Made by a program: the position numbers and the translations under genes. Positions 19,321 through 31,833 of a DNA stretch of 64,000 bases are shown here, in pieces (the first letter of the stretch is position 1; every line of letters begins with the position of its first letter). The notes beneath the pieces are model-generated. The model was not told where the DNA came from. It did not search any database and saw nothing but the letters and a program-made list of their open reading frames with translations. The stretch is from Allofranklinella schreckenbergeri (GTDB lineage Bacteria > Pseudomonadota > Gammaproteobacteria > Burkholderiales > Burkholderiaceae_C), in NCBI RefSeq assembly GCF_003703475.1, contig NZ_RDQM01000011.1:1-64000 (forward strand). Reading direction: 5' to 3'.

Positions 19321-20991
19321 TCACCCATGCTGCTCGCCCATGCGGCGCTTGAGCGCGCTGCGCTGGAGCTTGCCGGTGGTGGTGCGCGGCAGCGCGGCGA
19401 TGAACTCCACGGCGCGCGGGTATTTGTAGGGCGCCACGCTCTGCTTGACGAACTCCTGCAAGGCAGCGACCAGCTCGGCATCGGCGGCCACGCCCTCCTT
19501 GACGACGACGAAGGCCTTGACGATCTGGCCGCGCTCCTCATCGGGCGCGCCGATGACGGCGCATTCGGCCACGGCCGGGTGCTGCATCAGCGCCTCCTCC
19601 ACCTCGGGCGCGGCAATGTTGTAGCCCGCCGAGATGATCATGTCGTCGGTGCGCGCCTGGTAGAAGAAGTAACCGTCCTCATCCATCAAATAAGCGTCGC
19701 CGGTGAGGTTCCAGCCATCCTGCACATAGGTTTTCTGGCGCTCGTCGCGCAGGTAGCGGCAGCCCGTGGGGCCTTTGACGGCCAGCTTGCCCACGGTGCC
19801 CGGCGGCAGCTCGTTGCCGTCATCGTCCTGCACGCGGGCGCGGTAGCCGGGCACGGGCTTGCCGGTCGCGCCCGGGCGGGCGCTGGCCTCGTCGGCGGAG
19901 ATGAAGATGTGCAACAGCTCGGTCGCGCCAATGCCATCGATCAGCTCGATGCCGCTGGCCTGCTTCCACAGCGCACGCGTGGACGCGGGCAGCGCCTCGC
20001 CCGCGCTGACGCACTTGCGCAGCCGCGCCTGGGCCAGCAGCTCGGGCATGGCCGCCATGTGGCGGTAGGCCGTGGGCGCGGTGAACACCACGGTGGCGCC
20101 AAATTGCGCACAGGCCTCAAGCAACTGCTGCGGCCCGGCCTTTTCCAGCAGCACGCTGCTGGCGCCAATGTCCATGGGGAACAGCACCAGCCCGCCCAGG
20201 CCGAAGGTAAAGCCCAGCGGCGGGCTGCCAATGAAGACGTCGTCCGCATCGGCGCGCAGCACGTGGCGCGGCCAGCACTTGCAAATGGCCATCACGTCGC
20301 GGTGGTAGTGCATGGTGGCCTTGGGCACGCCGGTGGTGCCGGAGGTAAAGCCCAGCAGGCACACGTCGTCGCTGGCCGTGTCCACGTTGCTGAAATCGGG
20401 CGCGGCCTGCTGCATGGCGCGGTGCAGGCAAGGCAGCTCGGCCCCGCTCGATGGCGCGGCCAGCGCGGTGTTGAAGTAGCGCACCTGCGCCAGTTGCGCC
20501 AGTTGCGGCGCTGAAGATGGCATCGCGCGCGCGGCCTCCAGCTCGCCGGCCAGGCGCGCATCGCACAGCGCGTGGCTGATCTGGCCGATGTCGATGATGG
20601 TGCGCAGCTCCTTGGCGCGCAGCAGCGGCATCACCGCCACGGCAATGCCGCCGGCCTTCATCACCGCAAACCAGCAGGCCACCATCCAGGGCGTGTTGGG
20701 CGCAAACAGCAGCACGCGGTTGCCCGGCTGCAAGCCCATGTCCTGCACCAGCACGTTGGCGATGCGATTGGCGTGGGCCTGCAAGTCGGCGTAGCTCCAG
20801 CGCGTGCCGTCCGGCGCGCGCAGGCACAGGCGATCGCCGCGCCCTTGGGCCACGTGGCGGTCGAGCAATTCGGTGGCGCAGTTGAGCTGCGCGGGAAATT
20901 GCAGCTCGGGCAGCTCGAACAGGTATTCGGGCTGCTGCTCCAGCGGCGGCAGGTTGTCGCGCGCAAAGGTGTCGATATGGGCGCTGGGCAT
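19321..20991 (-). CDS. abmG: Benzoate-CoA-ligase-family AMP-forming ligase, probable 2-aminobenzoate-CoA ligase
   Basis: The 556-residue adenylate-forming ligase has GFTSGTTGVPKATMHYHRD (the P-loop-like A3 motif), DGIGATELLHIFIS (A5), LTGDAYLMDEDGYFFYQARTDDMI (A7/A8) and the Lys motif RTTTGKLQRSALKRR at the end. The GATELLHIF signature is typical of benzoate/2-aminobenzoate-CoA ligases. The start at 20991 follows AGGAGA by 8 bases; an ATG six codons upstream is less well placed. The clustered 2-aminobenzoyl-CoA monooxygenase (24630) makes anthranilate the likely substrate. The gene symbol is assigned by analogy with Azoarcus evansii. Confidence 0.8.
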   Translation of the reverse strand: MPSAHIDTFARDNLPPLEQQPEYLFELPELQFPAQLNCATELLDRHVAQGRGDRLCLRAPDGTRWSYADLQAHANRIANVLVQDMGLQPGNRVLLFAPNTPWMVACWFAVMKAGGIAVAVMPLLRAKELRTIIDIGQISHALCDARLAGELEAARAMPSSAPQLAQLAQVRYFNTALAAPSSGAELPCLHRAMQQAAPDFSNVDTASDDVCLLGFTSGTTGVPKATMHYHRDVMAICKCWPRHVLRADADDVFIGSPPLGFTFGLGGLVLFPMDIGASSVLLEKAGPQQLLEACAQFGATVVFTAPTAYRHMAAMPELLAQARLRKCVSAGEALPASTRALWKQASGIELIDGIGATELLHIFISADEASARPGATGKPVPGYRARVQDDDGNELPPGTVGKLAVKGPTGCRYLRDERQKTYVQDGWNLTGDAYLMDEDGYFFYQARTDDMIISAGYNIAAPEVEEALMQHPAVAECAVIGAPDEERGQIVKAFVVVKEGVAADAELVAALQEFVKQSVAPYKYPRAVEFIAALPRTTTGKLQRSALKRRMGEQHG

Positions 20992-21031
20992 GTCGCTTGT
21001 CTCCTGCATGGGCGCTTTGCGCCTCTTTTTT

Positions 21032-21110
21032 TACATTTCAAAGGCAAATAAAATGCCTTGTTTTGGCAGCATATGCAAGAAACGATTTTTACATTGATTT
21101 ATAAATATCG
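21032..21110 (+). repeat. Intergenic hairpin repeat, copy 5
   Basis: The left arm is CATTTCAAAGGCAAATAAAA, the diverged core GTTTTGGCAGCATAT (21060-21074), and the right arm TTTTTACATTGATTTATAAA. It ends 13 bp from the stop of the acyl-CoA dehydrogenase gene and lies between it and the ligase gene. Confidence 0.8.
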
Positions 21111-21122
21111 TTCCCAGCCATA

Positions 21123-22292
21123 TCAAGCCTTGAGGGCCTTGAGCAGCTCACGGCCGATGATGAGTTGCTGCACTTCGCTGGCGCCTTCGTAGATGCGCAG
21201 CGCGCGGATCTCGCGGTACAGCGACTCGACCGGCTGGCCGCTGACCACGCCCAGGCCGCCGAACATCTGCACCGCCGCGTCGATGACCTGCTGGGCGTTC
21301 TCGGTGGCGGTGAGCTTGGCCATGGCCGCTTCCTTTGTGACGCTGTGGCCGCCATCGCGCAGCCAGGCGGCGCGGTAGGTGAGCAAGGCGGCGCTGTCGA
21401 TGGCCGTGGCCATTTGCGCCAGCTTGGTCTGGGTGATCTGGAAGTCGGCCAGCACACCGCCGAACATCTGCCGCGAGGTGGCGCGCAGCAAAGCCTCTTG
21501 CAAGGCGCGACGCGCAAAGCCCAGTGCAGCGGCGGCCACCGAGGTGCGGAACACGTCCAACGTGCGCATGGCGACCTTGAAGCCCTCGCCCGCCTCGCCC
21601 ACGCGGCAACTGGCGGGGATGCGGCAACCCTCGAACTTCAGCCGCGCCAGCGGGTGCGGGGCGATGACGTCGATGCGCTCGGCAATCGTCAGGCCCGGGG
21701 TGTCGGCATCGACGATGAAGGCGCTGATGCCGCGCGCGCCGGGCGCTTCGCCGGTGCGGGCGAAGACGACGTAAAAATCGGCAATGCCGCCGTTGGAGAT
21801 CCAGGTTTTCTCGCCGTCGAGCACGTAGTCATCGCCCTCGCGGCGCGCAGCGCAGGCCATGGCGGCCACGTCCGAGCCAGCCTGCGGCTCGGACAGCGCA
21901 AAGGCCGCAATGGCCTGGCCCGCCGCCACGCGCGGCAGGTAGCGCTGGCGCTGCTCGGGCGTGCCGTGCAGGCTGATAGCGCCGCTGCCCAGGCCCTGCA
22001 TGGCAAAGGCGAAGTCGGCCAGGCCGCTGTGGCGCGCCAGCGTCTCGCGGATCAGGCAGATGGCGCGCGCGTCCATGCTCTGGGCCGATTCGCCCACGGC
22101 ATGGCGCAGCCAGCCCGCTTCGCCCAGGGCCTGGACGAGCTGGCGGCAATGCGCGTCCACATCGCTGCCGCTGCCGTGCGGTTCATGGCCGATGTGGGCG
22201 CTGGCCCAGGCATCGAGCTGTTGCGCCAGCTCGGCGTGGCGCGCTTCGAAAAACGGCCATTGCTGGTAAGAGGTGTCCAGACCGCGCTGCAT
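21123..22292 (-). CDS. Acyl-CoA dehydrogenase
   Basis: The 389-residue FAD enzyme has [20 protein letters not shown] (FAD-binding, about residues 135-154), [21 protein letters not shown] and, near the C-terminus, [20 protein letters not shown], where the family's catalytic Glu lies. It would introduce an alpha,beta double bond into a CoA ester, here probably an alicyclic or ring-opened product of 2-aminobenzoyl-CoA. The stop of the upstream hydratase gene is 1 bp before its ATG, so they are cotranscribed. Confidence 0.9.
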   Translation of the reverse strand: MQRGLDTSYQQWPFFEARHAELAQQLDAWASAHIGHEPHGSGSDVDAHCRQLVQALGEAGWLRHAVGESAQSMDARAICLIRETLARHSGLADFAFAMQGLGSGAISLHGTPEQRQRYLPRVAAGQAIAAFALSEPQAGSDVAAMACAARREGDDYVLDGEKTWISNGGIADFYVVFARTGEAPGARGISAFIVDADTPGLTIAERIDVIAPHPLARLKFEGCRIPASCRVGEAGEGFKVAMRTLDVFRTSVAAAALGFARRALQEALLRATSRQMFGGVLADFQITQTKLAQMATAIDSAALLTYRAAWLRDGGHSVTKEAAMAKLTATENAQQVIDAAVQMFGGLGVVSGQPVESLYREIRALRIYEGASEVQQLIIGRELLKALKA

Positions 22293-22293
22293 G

Positions 22294-23154
<861 letters not shown>

Positions 23155-23194
23155 GCCAAAGTCTCCGGGGTGTGTTTTGCAGTTGAAAGGGGCC

Positions 23195-23271
23195 TAAAAA
23201 TCAAAGAAAAATGATCTCAATACCATCATGCCGAAATAGCCATAAAACTTTTCCTTTGATTTATAAATTTA
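23195..23271 (-). repeat. Intergenic hairpin repeat, copy 6
   Basis: AAAAATCAAAGAAAAATG and CTTTTCCTTTGATTTATAAA form the arms. ATCATGCCGAAAT (23225-23237) is the core in reverse orientation. It ends 11 bp from the marR stop and separates the marR operon from the downstream hydratase gene. Confidence 0.85.
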
Positions 23272-23281
23272 AGCAGGCGAT

Positions 23282-23827
23282 TCAGGTTCGCGCCTCCTGC
23301 GCGGCCAGCAGCACGCGCAATTGGCCCAGTTGTTCGTAGAGCAAGTCCTTGTCGCGCTTGCCCAGGCCAGCCAGCAGCGTGCCCAGCAATTGCTCGTGGG
23401 CCTGGGCCATCTTGCGAAACTGCCGCCGCCCCTTGGGCGTGAGCTTGACGTAGAGCGAGCGGCGGTCCTGCGGGTCGGGGATGCGCTCGACCAGCCCATC
23501 CTTGACGAGCTGGTCGGTCAGCCCGGTGACGCTGCCGCCGGTGACCATCAGATAGCGCGAGAGCGTGTTCATGCGCAGCCCTTGCGGATGGCGGTCGAGC
23601 TGGGCCAGGTAGTCAAAACGCGGCAGCGTGGTGTCGAACTGCTGGCGCAGCATCTGGCGGATGCGCTGCTCGATTTGCTGCGTCAGCGAGAACAGGCGCA
23701 GCCACAGCCGCGTGTCCATGTGGTCGTCCTGCTGGGCGCGCGCCTCCAGGCCGATGTGCTCCTCGCCCAGCAATTGGCTCAGGCCAAAACGGCTTTGCGC
23801 GCTGCCGCCTGCGGCGCTGCGGCTCAT
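23282..23827 (-). CDS. MarR-family transcriptional regulator
   Basis: The 181-residue winged-helix regulator has RFDYLAQLDRHPQGLRMNTLSRYL with the HTH, VTGGSVTGLTDQLVKDGLVERI as recognition helix and wing start, and PQDRRSLYVKLTPKGRRQF as the wing. An N-terminal segment (LWLRLFSLTQQIEQRIRQMLR) forms the dimer helix. Its ATG overlaps the SDR stop (ATGA, 23824-23827), so it is the last gene of the monooxygenase operon and presumably senses a CoA ester or aromatic acid. MarR proteins control auxin-degradation loci in related bacteria; the link here is inferred. Confidence 0.9.
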   Translation of the reverse strand: MSRSAAGGSAQSRFGLSQLLGEEHIGLEARAQQDDHMDTRLWLRLFSLTQQIEQRIRQMLRQQFDTTLPRFDYLAQLDRHPQGLRMNTLSRYLMVTGGSVTGLTDQLVKDGLVERIPDPQDRRSLYVKLTPKGRRQFRKMAQAHEQLLGTLLAGLGKRDKDLLYEQLGQLRVLLAAQEART

Positions 23828-24629
23828 GGCATCACCTCCCCGCCGGCCACGGCAATGGCCTGGCCGTTGATGGCGCCCGCGCCTGCGCTGCACAGCCAAG
23901 CCACGGTTTCGGCCACTTCAGCGGGCTGCACCAAGCGGCCCTGCGGGTTGCTTTTGACGAACTCGGCCCTGGCCTGCTCGGCGCTGCGGCCAGTCTTGGC
24001 GACGATGTTTTCGATGGCTTCGCGCACGATGTCGGTTTCGGTGTAGCCGGGGCAGACGGCGTTGACGGTGATGCCCTTGCGCGCCAGCTCCAGCGCCAGC
24101 GCGCGCGTCAGGCCGATGACGCCGTGCTTGGCCGCGCAGTAGGCGCTGACGTAGGCGTAGCCGATCTGCCCGGCCGTGCTGGCCACGTTGACGATGCGGC
24201 CCCAGCCAGCGGCCAGCATGTCCGGCAGCGCCGCCTGGGTGCACAGCATGGTGCCGGTGAGGTTCACGGCCAGCATTTGCTGCCACAGCGCCAGCTCCAT
24301 CTTGGCAAAGGGCGCGGTCTGCGCCTGCCCGGCGTTGTTGATGAGGGTGTCGATGGGGCCAAAGCGCTGGCGCGCCTGGGCCAGCGCGGCCTGCAATTGG
24401 GCCGGGTCGCTGACGTCGGCGCTGACGGCCTGCATGGCCTCGGGCCGCTCATCGGCCACGGCCTGCACAGCCGCCAGCCGCCGCCCCAGCAGGGTGACGC
24501 GAAAGCCATCGGCCAGCAGACGGCGGGCGATGGCCGCGCCAATGCCGCTGCCGCCGCCTGTGACCAGCGCATGGCGCAGCGCGGGCGCGCTGGCCGCTGC
24601 GGGGGGTGCGGTGTTGCCCTGCGCCATGC

Positions 24630-24633
<4 letters not shown>
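23824..24633 (-). CDS. SDR-family oxidoreductase (3-oxoacyl reductase-like)
   Basis: The 269-residue NAD(P) short-chain dehydrogenase has [16 protein letters not shown] (cofactor), [13 protein letters not shown] (NNAG), and catalytic Ser, Tyr and Lys in [33 protein letters not shown] follows. It starts at 24633, overlapping the monooxygenase stop, and its stop overlaps the marR start. It probably oxidises or reduces an alicyclic CoA intermediate after ring reduction. Confidence 0.88.
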
Positions 24634-27026
<2,393 letters not shown>

Positions 27027-27089
27027 GTCTTCTCCTGCTTCCTGGGTTTTGTGTATCTGGGGGAGCCTGGGGTGCCGGCTTGGGCTTAA

Positions 27090-27875
27090 TCAACCTTCGA
27101 CCAGCGCCAGCACGCGCAGCGGGCTGCCCGAGCCATCCTCGATCTTCAGCGGCGCCGACAGAATCAGCGCCCCTTGCGGCGGCAACTGATCCAGGTTCTT
27201 CAGGCATTGCAAGCCGTAGCGGCCCGCGCCGTGCATCAGCGTGTGGCAGGGATAGGCAACAGGCCATTGGTAGGACTGGCCCGCATCGGTGTTGATCGTC
27301 TCCACGCCAAAGCCATGCACCTGGCGCTGGTGGATCATCCATTCCACGGCTTCCTGCGTCGGGCCGGGCGTGTGCGCGCCATCCTCACGCATGTTCAAGA
27401 AAGCATCGGCATCGCCCGCCTTGAGCGACCAGTCGGTGCGAAACAGCACCCAGGCCCCTTGCGGGATGCGGCCGTGGCGCTGCTCCCAGGCTTCGAGAAA
27501 CTCCACCGTCAGCAGCCAGTCTGGGTTGGCCGCCACCTCGGCGCTGGCGTCCACCACCACGGCCGGGGCAATGAAGTTCTCCACCGGGATGCTGTCTACC
27601 GTGCCTTTTTCGTACTCTCGCCCGGTAATCCAGTGCGCGGGAGCATCGAAATGCGTGCCGGTGTGCTCGCCACAGGAAAAGTTGTTCCAGTACCAGCCCG
27701 GGCCGTTGTCGTCATAGCGCGAAATGCGTTCGATGCGAAACGGCTGCACCTGCCCGAATTGCGGCGGCAATTGCAGCGTAGGGAAGGACTCGGAGAGCGT
27801 TTGCGTCAAATCAATCACGCGCACGCTGCGATTTTGCAGCGCCGCATACAGGGTGTTCAACGTGGTGTTGCTCAT
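27090..27875 (-). CDS. Cyclase-family metal-dependent hydrolase (isatin hydrolase / formamidase-like), first copy
   Basis: The 261-residue cyclase-family (PF04199-type) protein has the metal signature GEHTGTHFDAPAHW (about residues 66-79). Further conserved parts are RVIDLTQTLSESFP, GWYWNNFSCGEHTG, GFGVETINTDAGQ and YPCHTLMHGAGRYGLQCLKN. The family includes kynurenine formamidase and isatin hydrolase. No kynureninase or tryptophan dioxygenase gene is in the window, so opening of a lactam such as isatin is the better guess. AAGGAGA precedes the ATG. The gene lies between the TRAP genes and the monooxygenase. Confidence 0.75.
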   Translation of the reverse strand: MSNTTLNTLYAALQNRSVRVIDLTQTLSESFPTLQLPPQFGQVQPFRIERISRYDDNGPGWYWNNFSCGEHTGTHFDAPAHWITGREYEKGTVDSIPVENFIAPAVVVDASAEVAANPDWLLTVEFLEAWEQRHGRIPQGAWVLFRTDWSLKAGDADAFLNMREDGAHTPGPTQEAVEWMIHQRQVHGFGVETINTDAGQSYQWPVAYPCHTLMHGAGRYGLQCLKNLDQLPPQGALILSAPLKIEDGSGSPLRVLALVEG

Positions 27876-27905
27876 GGTTTTGTCTCCTTGGGGTAAACGG
27901 CAAAT

Positions 27906-28931
27906 TTATTGGGAACTCAAGGCTTTGATCTGCTCGCGAAAATAGGCCAGCACTGCAGGCCCGTCGATTTTTTTCTTGGCTGCAGCAGCCAGCCAATCTT
28001 TTTCGACGAAAGCCAGTTTGTCTTGAAACCGCTGCAACTGCTGCCCTTCAAGGCGCAAAGTCTTCAAACCCGCCTGCGCCAAGCGCTGCTGAGCCGCCAC
28101 TTCACCAGTCTGCCATTTACTACCAAAGTTGCGTGCAATGACTTCGCCCGATACTTTTTCAATGGCTGCGCGATCCACCTCCGAAAGACTTTGCCACTTG
28201 CGCTCGTTCATCATCAAGTACTGGCTGGTCTTGCCAAAGCCGCCTGGCACGCTCACCGCCGTCTTGATGAGCTTGTCCAACCGCCAACCCTCAATCTGGT
28301 CGTACTGGAAGTACATGCCATCAATCACGCCACGCGAGAGCATTTCGTAGCCCTCGGAAGCTGGCGCATTGACCGTGACGATGCCCAGCGCCTTGCCAAT
28401 GGCGTCAAACAGCGGGCTGGGCGAGCGCAGCTTCAAGCCCTGCAAATCCTCCATGCGGCCAATGCTCTCGCGCGAGGTGAAGATGGCCGTGGCCGGGCTG
28501 GTCCACAGGCCCAGCAGCTTCACGCCCTTGTGCTCGTTGGCCTGCGCCATGAATTTCTCGTAAGTGCGCCAGTAGGCTACCGAGTTAACGCCTCCATCAT
28601 CGGTCGTGAAGGGCAGCTCGGCAAACTCAGTCAGGGGAAAGCGGTTGGCCGTATAGCTATGCACCGACATGCCAAGATCGGCCACGCCATTGCGTACCAA
28701 GTCCAGATGCGCCTGCGGCTTGCCCAGCGCGTTGATGAACTCGATCTTGACGCGCCCTTCGGTTACCGTCTCCACCTCCTTGGCCCAGGGTTGCAGCATC
28801 TCGGTGACGATGTAATGCGCAGGCGGCAACCAGTTGGAAAAACGCAAGGTGGTCTGCGCCTGGGCCACCGATGCCGTCAGCACCAATGCCACACCAGCGG
28901 CGGCAATCACTTGTTTGAATACAACACGCAT
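27906..28931 (-). CDS. TRAP transporter substrate-binding protein (DctP), first system
   Basis: The 341-residue periplasmic receptor has signal peptide VIAAAGVALVLTASVAQAQT (cleavage near residue 25). TRAP features are TLRFSNWLPPAHYIVTEMLQPW, LVRNGVADLGMSVHSYTANRFPL, LQGLKLRSPSPLFDAIGKALGI with the conserved Arg contacting the carboxylate, and SRGVIDGMYFQYDQIEGW. AAGGAGA lies upstream of the ATG. It belongs to the DctQ-DctM-DctP set and presumably binds an organic or aromatic acid. Confidence 0.9.
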   Translation of the reverse strand: MRVVFKQVIAAAGVALVLTASVAQAQTTLRFSNWLPPAHYIVTEMLQPWAKEVETVTEGRVKIEFINALGKPQAHLDLVRNGVADLGMSVHSYTANRFPLTEFAELPFTTDDGGVNSVAYWRTYEKFMAQANEHKGVKLLGLWTSPATAIFTSRESIGRMEDLQGLKLRSPSPLFDAIGKALGIVTVNAPASEGYEMLSRGVIDGMYFQYDQIEGWRLDKLIKTAVSVPGGFGKTSQYLMMNERKWQSLSEVDRAAIEKVSGEVIARNFGSKWQTGEVAAQQRLAQAGLKTLRLEGQQLQRFQDKLAFVEKDWLAAAAKKKIDGPAVLAYFREQIKALSSQ

Positions 28932-29046
28932 GGGATGTCTCCTTTTTTTGTGGCGGCGCCGAACCGACAGCGCCGGGTTGAGAACGCGGGTCAGCGGCCC
29001 GCTGCTTGTTTTTGCTCTCGCGCTTGCCCTTGCTCCCGCTTGCGCA

Positions 29047-30336
29047 TCACATGCTCTGCGGCACGACCAGCACCAGCCAAGGCACCAGAATCAGCAGCAG
29101 CAGGCGCAGGATGTCGGTCACTACAAAGGGCGTCACCCCGCGGACGATCGCGCCGAGCTTCATGTCCGGGATGACGCTCTTGATCATGAAAATATTCAGC
29201 CCCAAAGGCGGCGTGATCAGGCTGATCTCGGCAGCCACCACCACGATGATGCCGAACCAGACCAGATCAAAGCCCAGCGAGGCCACCACGGGATAAAAAA
29301 TCGGCACCGTCAGCAACACCATGGACATGGTTTCCAGAAAGCAGCCCAGCACCAGATAAACCAGGCAGATCATTAGAATCACTGCCAGGGGCGGCACGTC
29401 CAGCCCCTGAATGAAGGCCATCAGCGCATTGGGCAGGCCCGCCACCGTCAGGAAATTGGTGAACACCAGCGCGCCAATGATGAGGGCAAACATTACGGTG
29501 CTGGTCTGGGCTGCCTCCACCAGCACCTTGAGGTACATGCGCGGCTGCCAGCCCCGGCGCTTTAGGGTCATCACAAACGTGGCCGCCACGCCAATGCCCG
29601 CCGCCTCGGTGGGCGTGAATACGCCGCCGTAAATGCCACCCATGATGAGGAGAAACAGCGCCGCAATCGCCACCACCCCTTTGGCCGCCTGCCAGCGCTC
29701 GGCCCAGCTTGCAACCTCACCCGCTCGCCCTAGCTCGGGCCGCCAGGCCGTCACTAGCACCACCGCCAGCAGGTACATGAAAATCGCCACCGTTCCCGGC
29801 AACATGCCCGCGGCGAACAGCTTGCCGATGTCTGTCTCGGTCAAGATGCCGTAGACCACCAGCATGACGCTGGGCGGGATGAGAATGCCCAGCGTGCCGC
29901 CAGCGGCGATACTGCCAGCGGCCAGGCGGTCGTCATAACCGTATTGCCGCATGTTGGGTAGGGCCACCCGGCCCATGGCCGCCGTGGTCGCCATGCTGGA
30001 GCCGCACAGCGCGCTGAAGGCTGCGCAGGCCAGAATCGTCGCCATCGCCAGGCCGCCGCGCAAATGGCCGATAAAGGCATAGGCCACCCGGTACAAATCG
30101 CGCGCCAGACCCGAGGCATTGACCAGATTGCCCATCAGGATGAACAGCGGCAGCACCGTGAAGTGGTAGTTCATGGCCGTGTCAAAGCCGGTTTGCGCGG
30201 CCATCGTCAGGCCCGCCTCCAGGCTGACCAGGTAGCCAAACCCGGCCACGCCCACCAGCAGCATGCCCCAGGCGATGGGCAACCCCAGAAACAGCAAGGC
30301 CAGCAAGGCCAGCAAACCGATGAGAGAGACCAGCAT
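29047..30336 (-). CDS. TRAP transporter large permease (DctM), first system
   Basis: The 429-residue protein has about 12 hydrophobic segments and TRAP-L motifs: LFILMGNLVNASGLARDLY, CAAFSALCGSSMATTAAMGRVALPNM, AGGTLGILIPPSVMLVVYG, and a C-terminal ITPPLGLNIFMIKSV. It is the sodium-coupled translocating subunit. It begins 10 bp after the DctQ stop; DctP follows after 115 bp. Confidence 0.92.
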   Translation of the reverse strand: MLVSLIGLLALLALLFLGLPIAWGMLLVGVAGFGYLVSLEAGLTMAAQTGFDTAMNYHFTVLPLFILMGNLVNASGLARDLYRVAYAFIGHLRGGLAMATILACAAFSALCGSSMATTAAMGRVALPNMRQYGYDDRLAAGSIAAGGTLGILIPPSVMLVVYGILTETDIGKLFAAGMLPGTVAIFMYLLAVVLVTAWRPELGRAGEVASWAERWQAAKGVVAIAALFLLIMGGIYGGVFTPTEAAGIGVAATFVMTLKRRGWQPRMYLKVLVEAAQTSTVMFALIIGALVFTNFLTVAGLPNALMAFIQGLDVPPLAVILMICLVYLVLGCFLETMSMVLLTVPIFYPVVASLGFDLVWFGIIVVVAAEISLITPPLGLNIFMIKSVIPDMKLGAIVRGVTPFVVTDILRLLLLILVPWLVLVVPQSM

Positions 30337-30345
30337 GTACGCGCC

Positions 30346-30894
30346 TTAGCCTTTCTGCCCAGCAGGCGCTGCTACCTGTTGTTGCACAGGCGCGCCCAGA
30401 GCGTGCACGAACAATCCCTGCAAAGCCGCCAATGCCGCCAGGGCGGTCAGGCAGGCTGCTGCATAGGCAAAGGGCGCAATGGGCAATTGCAAGGCATTGC
30501 TCATGTCGCCGTAAGAGGCCAGTTGCGCGGCATGCCGCCAGAGGTAATAGGCCAGCGTGCTCAGCACCAGCACCGAAACCAGCGCCACGGCAACCTGCTG
30601 GATGCGGCGCCCGGCGTGGCCCAGCAGGCCATCGATCATGCCGACCGTCAAATGCTGGCGGTGCCAGGTCACCCGAGGCAGGGCGGCAAACACCAGCACG
30701 GCCAACAACAGCTCGCTGCTCTCGTAAGCACCCTGCAAAGGGGCATTGAACACGTAACGTCCCACCACATCAAGGCTCGTGATGCCAGAGAGCAGCGCCA
30801 GCGCCGCCACACACACCGCATCGAGCAGCCACTCCGCCACGCGCGCCAGACCGCGGGCATGCACACGGGGGATATCGGGCAAGTCTTGGTTCAT
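30346..30894 (-). CDS. TRAP transporter small permease (DctQ), first system
   Basis: The 182-residue protein has four hydrophobic segments and the DctQ pattern around LDVVGRYVFNAPLQGAYESSELLLAVLVFAAL, followed by TWHRQHLTVGMIDGLL. AAGGAGA precedes the ATG. It is the first gene of the probable operon DctQ-DctM-DctP-cyclase-monooxygenase-SDR-marR. A TTTAGG-type motif lies 50-70 bp upstream. Confidence 0.85.
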   Translation of the reverse strand: MNQDLPDIPRVHARGLARVAEWLLDAVCVAALALLSGITSLDVVGRYVFNAPLQGAYESSELLLAVLVFAALPRVTWHRQHLTVGMIDGLLGHAGRRIQQVAVALVSVLVLSTLAYYLWRHAAQLASYGDMSNALQLPIAPFAYAAACLTALAALAALQGLFVHALGAPVQQQVAAPAGQKG

Positions 30895-30944
30895 CGTGTC
30901 TCCTTGCTGGCCTGGCGAAAGGCTTGTTTTTATTTCTTCATAAA

Positions 30945-30965
30945 TAGTTTAGGTTAAAAATAATT
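30945..30965 (-). promoter_or_regulatory. Candidate shared operator upstream of first TRAP operon
   Basis: The plus strand reads TAGTTTAGGTTAAAAATAAT. TTTAGGT and the following AAA match the sites at 43525 and 46578. The distance to the start codon (about 51-69 bp) is similar in all three. The match rests on inspection of three sites only. Confidence 0.4.
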
Positions 30966-31036
30966 TCACCCAATAGAACAAACCCTGATGGGCTGGTCAT
31001 CCAGAGCCACCCGCTCAAACAGCTCCTGGGGCAGGC

Positions 31037-31801
31037 CTACAAGGCCAGGCTGCCCACGCTGGTGCCCCCGCAGACGTAGAGCACCTGCCCGGTCACGAAG
31101 CTGTTGTTAGGGTGAGCAAAAAAGGCAACGGCCCGCGCCACGTCCTGCGCCGTGCCCAGGCGGCGCACTGGCACGGCGGCGGCGAGCTGGCGCTCTTGCT
31201 CGCTGCCTTGGGGCACCACGTCATAGAACATGTCGGTGCGGATGGGACCTGGCGCCACGACGTTGACCGTGATGCCCTCGGGGGCCAGCTCCAACGCCCA
31301 GGTGCGGGCCATACCAAGCATGCCGGCCTTGGTGGCCGAATAACTGGTGCGCGTAGCCAGCCCCAAGGCTGCGCGTGAGGACAGCAGCACCACCCGGCCC
31401 ATGCCCGCAGCGCGCATAGCCGGCAGCGCGCCTTGCACCAGTTGGATGGCGCAGCCCAGGTGCAAGTCCACCAGCGCGTCCAGATCGCTCAATTGCACCT
31501 CGGGCAGCAGCGCGGCGCGGATGACCCCGGCGTTGTGGACGATGGTGGTGGGCGCAAAGCGTTGGCACAGCGCCTGCACGGCCTGGGCCGTGGCGGCGCG
31601 GTCCATCAAGTCCACCTCGATGCTGTGCATGCGCGCATGCGCAATGTCGCTGGGCCGCCGCGCCAGGCTGACGACTTCGTGGCCGTCTTGCAGCAGTTGC
31701 TGGCAAATGGCTTTGCCAATGCCCGCGCTGCCGCCGGTGACGACGGCCACGCCGCGCCGGGCGTCGGGTTGGGCATCTGGTTGCATGGGACTGACTGGCA
31801 T
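31037..31801 (-). CDS. SDR-family oxidoreductase
   Basis: The 254-residue short-chain dehydrogenase has VVTGGSAGIGKAICQQLL (cofactor loop), IVHNAGVIRAALLP, the catalytic set in VVLLSSRAALGLATRTSYSATKAG (Ser, Tyr, Lys all present), and APGPIRTDMFYDV. GGAG lies 9 bases before the ATG. It is the last gene of the second catabolic series, 33 bp after the second cyclase gene. The substrate is unknown; a hydroxy-oxindole alcohol is possible. Confidence 0.87.
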   Translation of the reverse strand: MPVSPMQPDAQPDARRGVAVVTGGSAGIGKAICQQLLQDGHEVVSLARRPSDIAHARMHSIEVDLMDRAATAQAVQALCQRFAPTTIVHNAGVIRAALLPEVQLSDLDALVDLHLGCAIQLVQGALPAMRAAGMGRVVLLSSRAALGLATRTSYSATKAGMLGMARTWALELAPEGITVNVVAPGPIRTDMFYDVVPQGSEQERQLAAAVPVRRLGTAQDVARAVAFFAHPNNSFVTGQVLYVCGGTSVGSLAL

Positions 31802-31833
31802 GAACAGTTCTCCGTTGAATGGTCAGAGGGGCC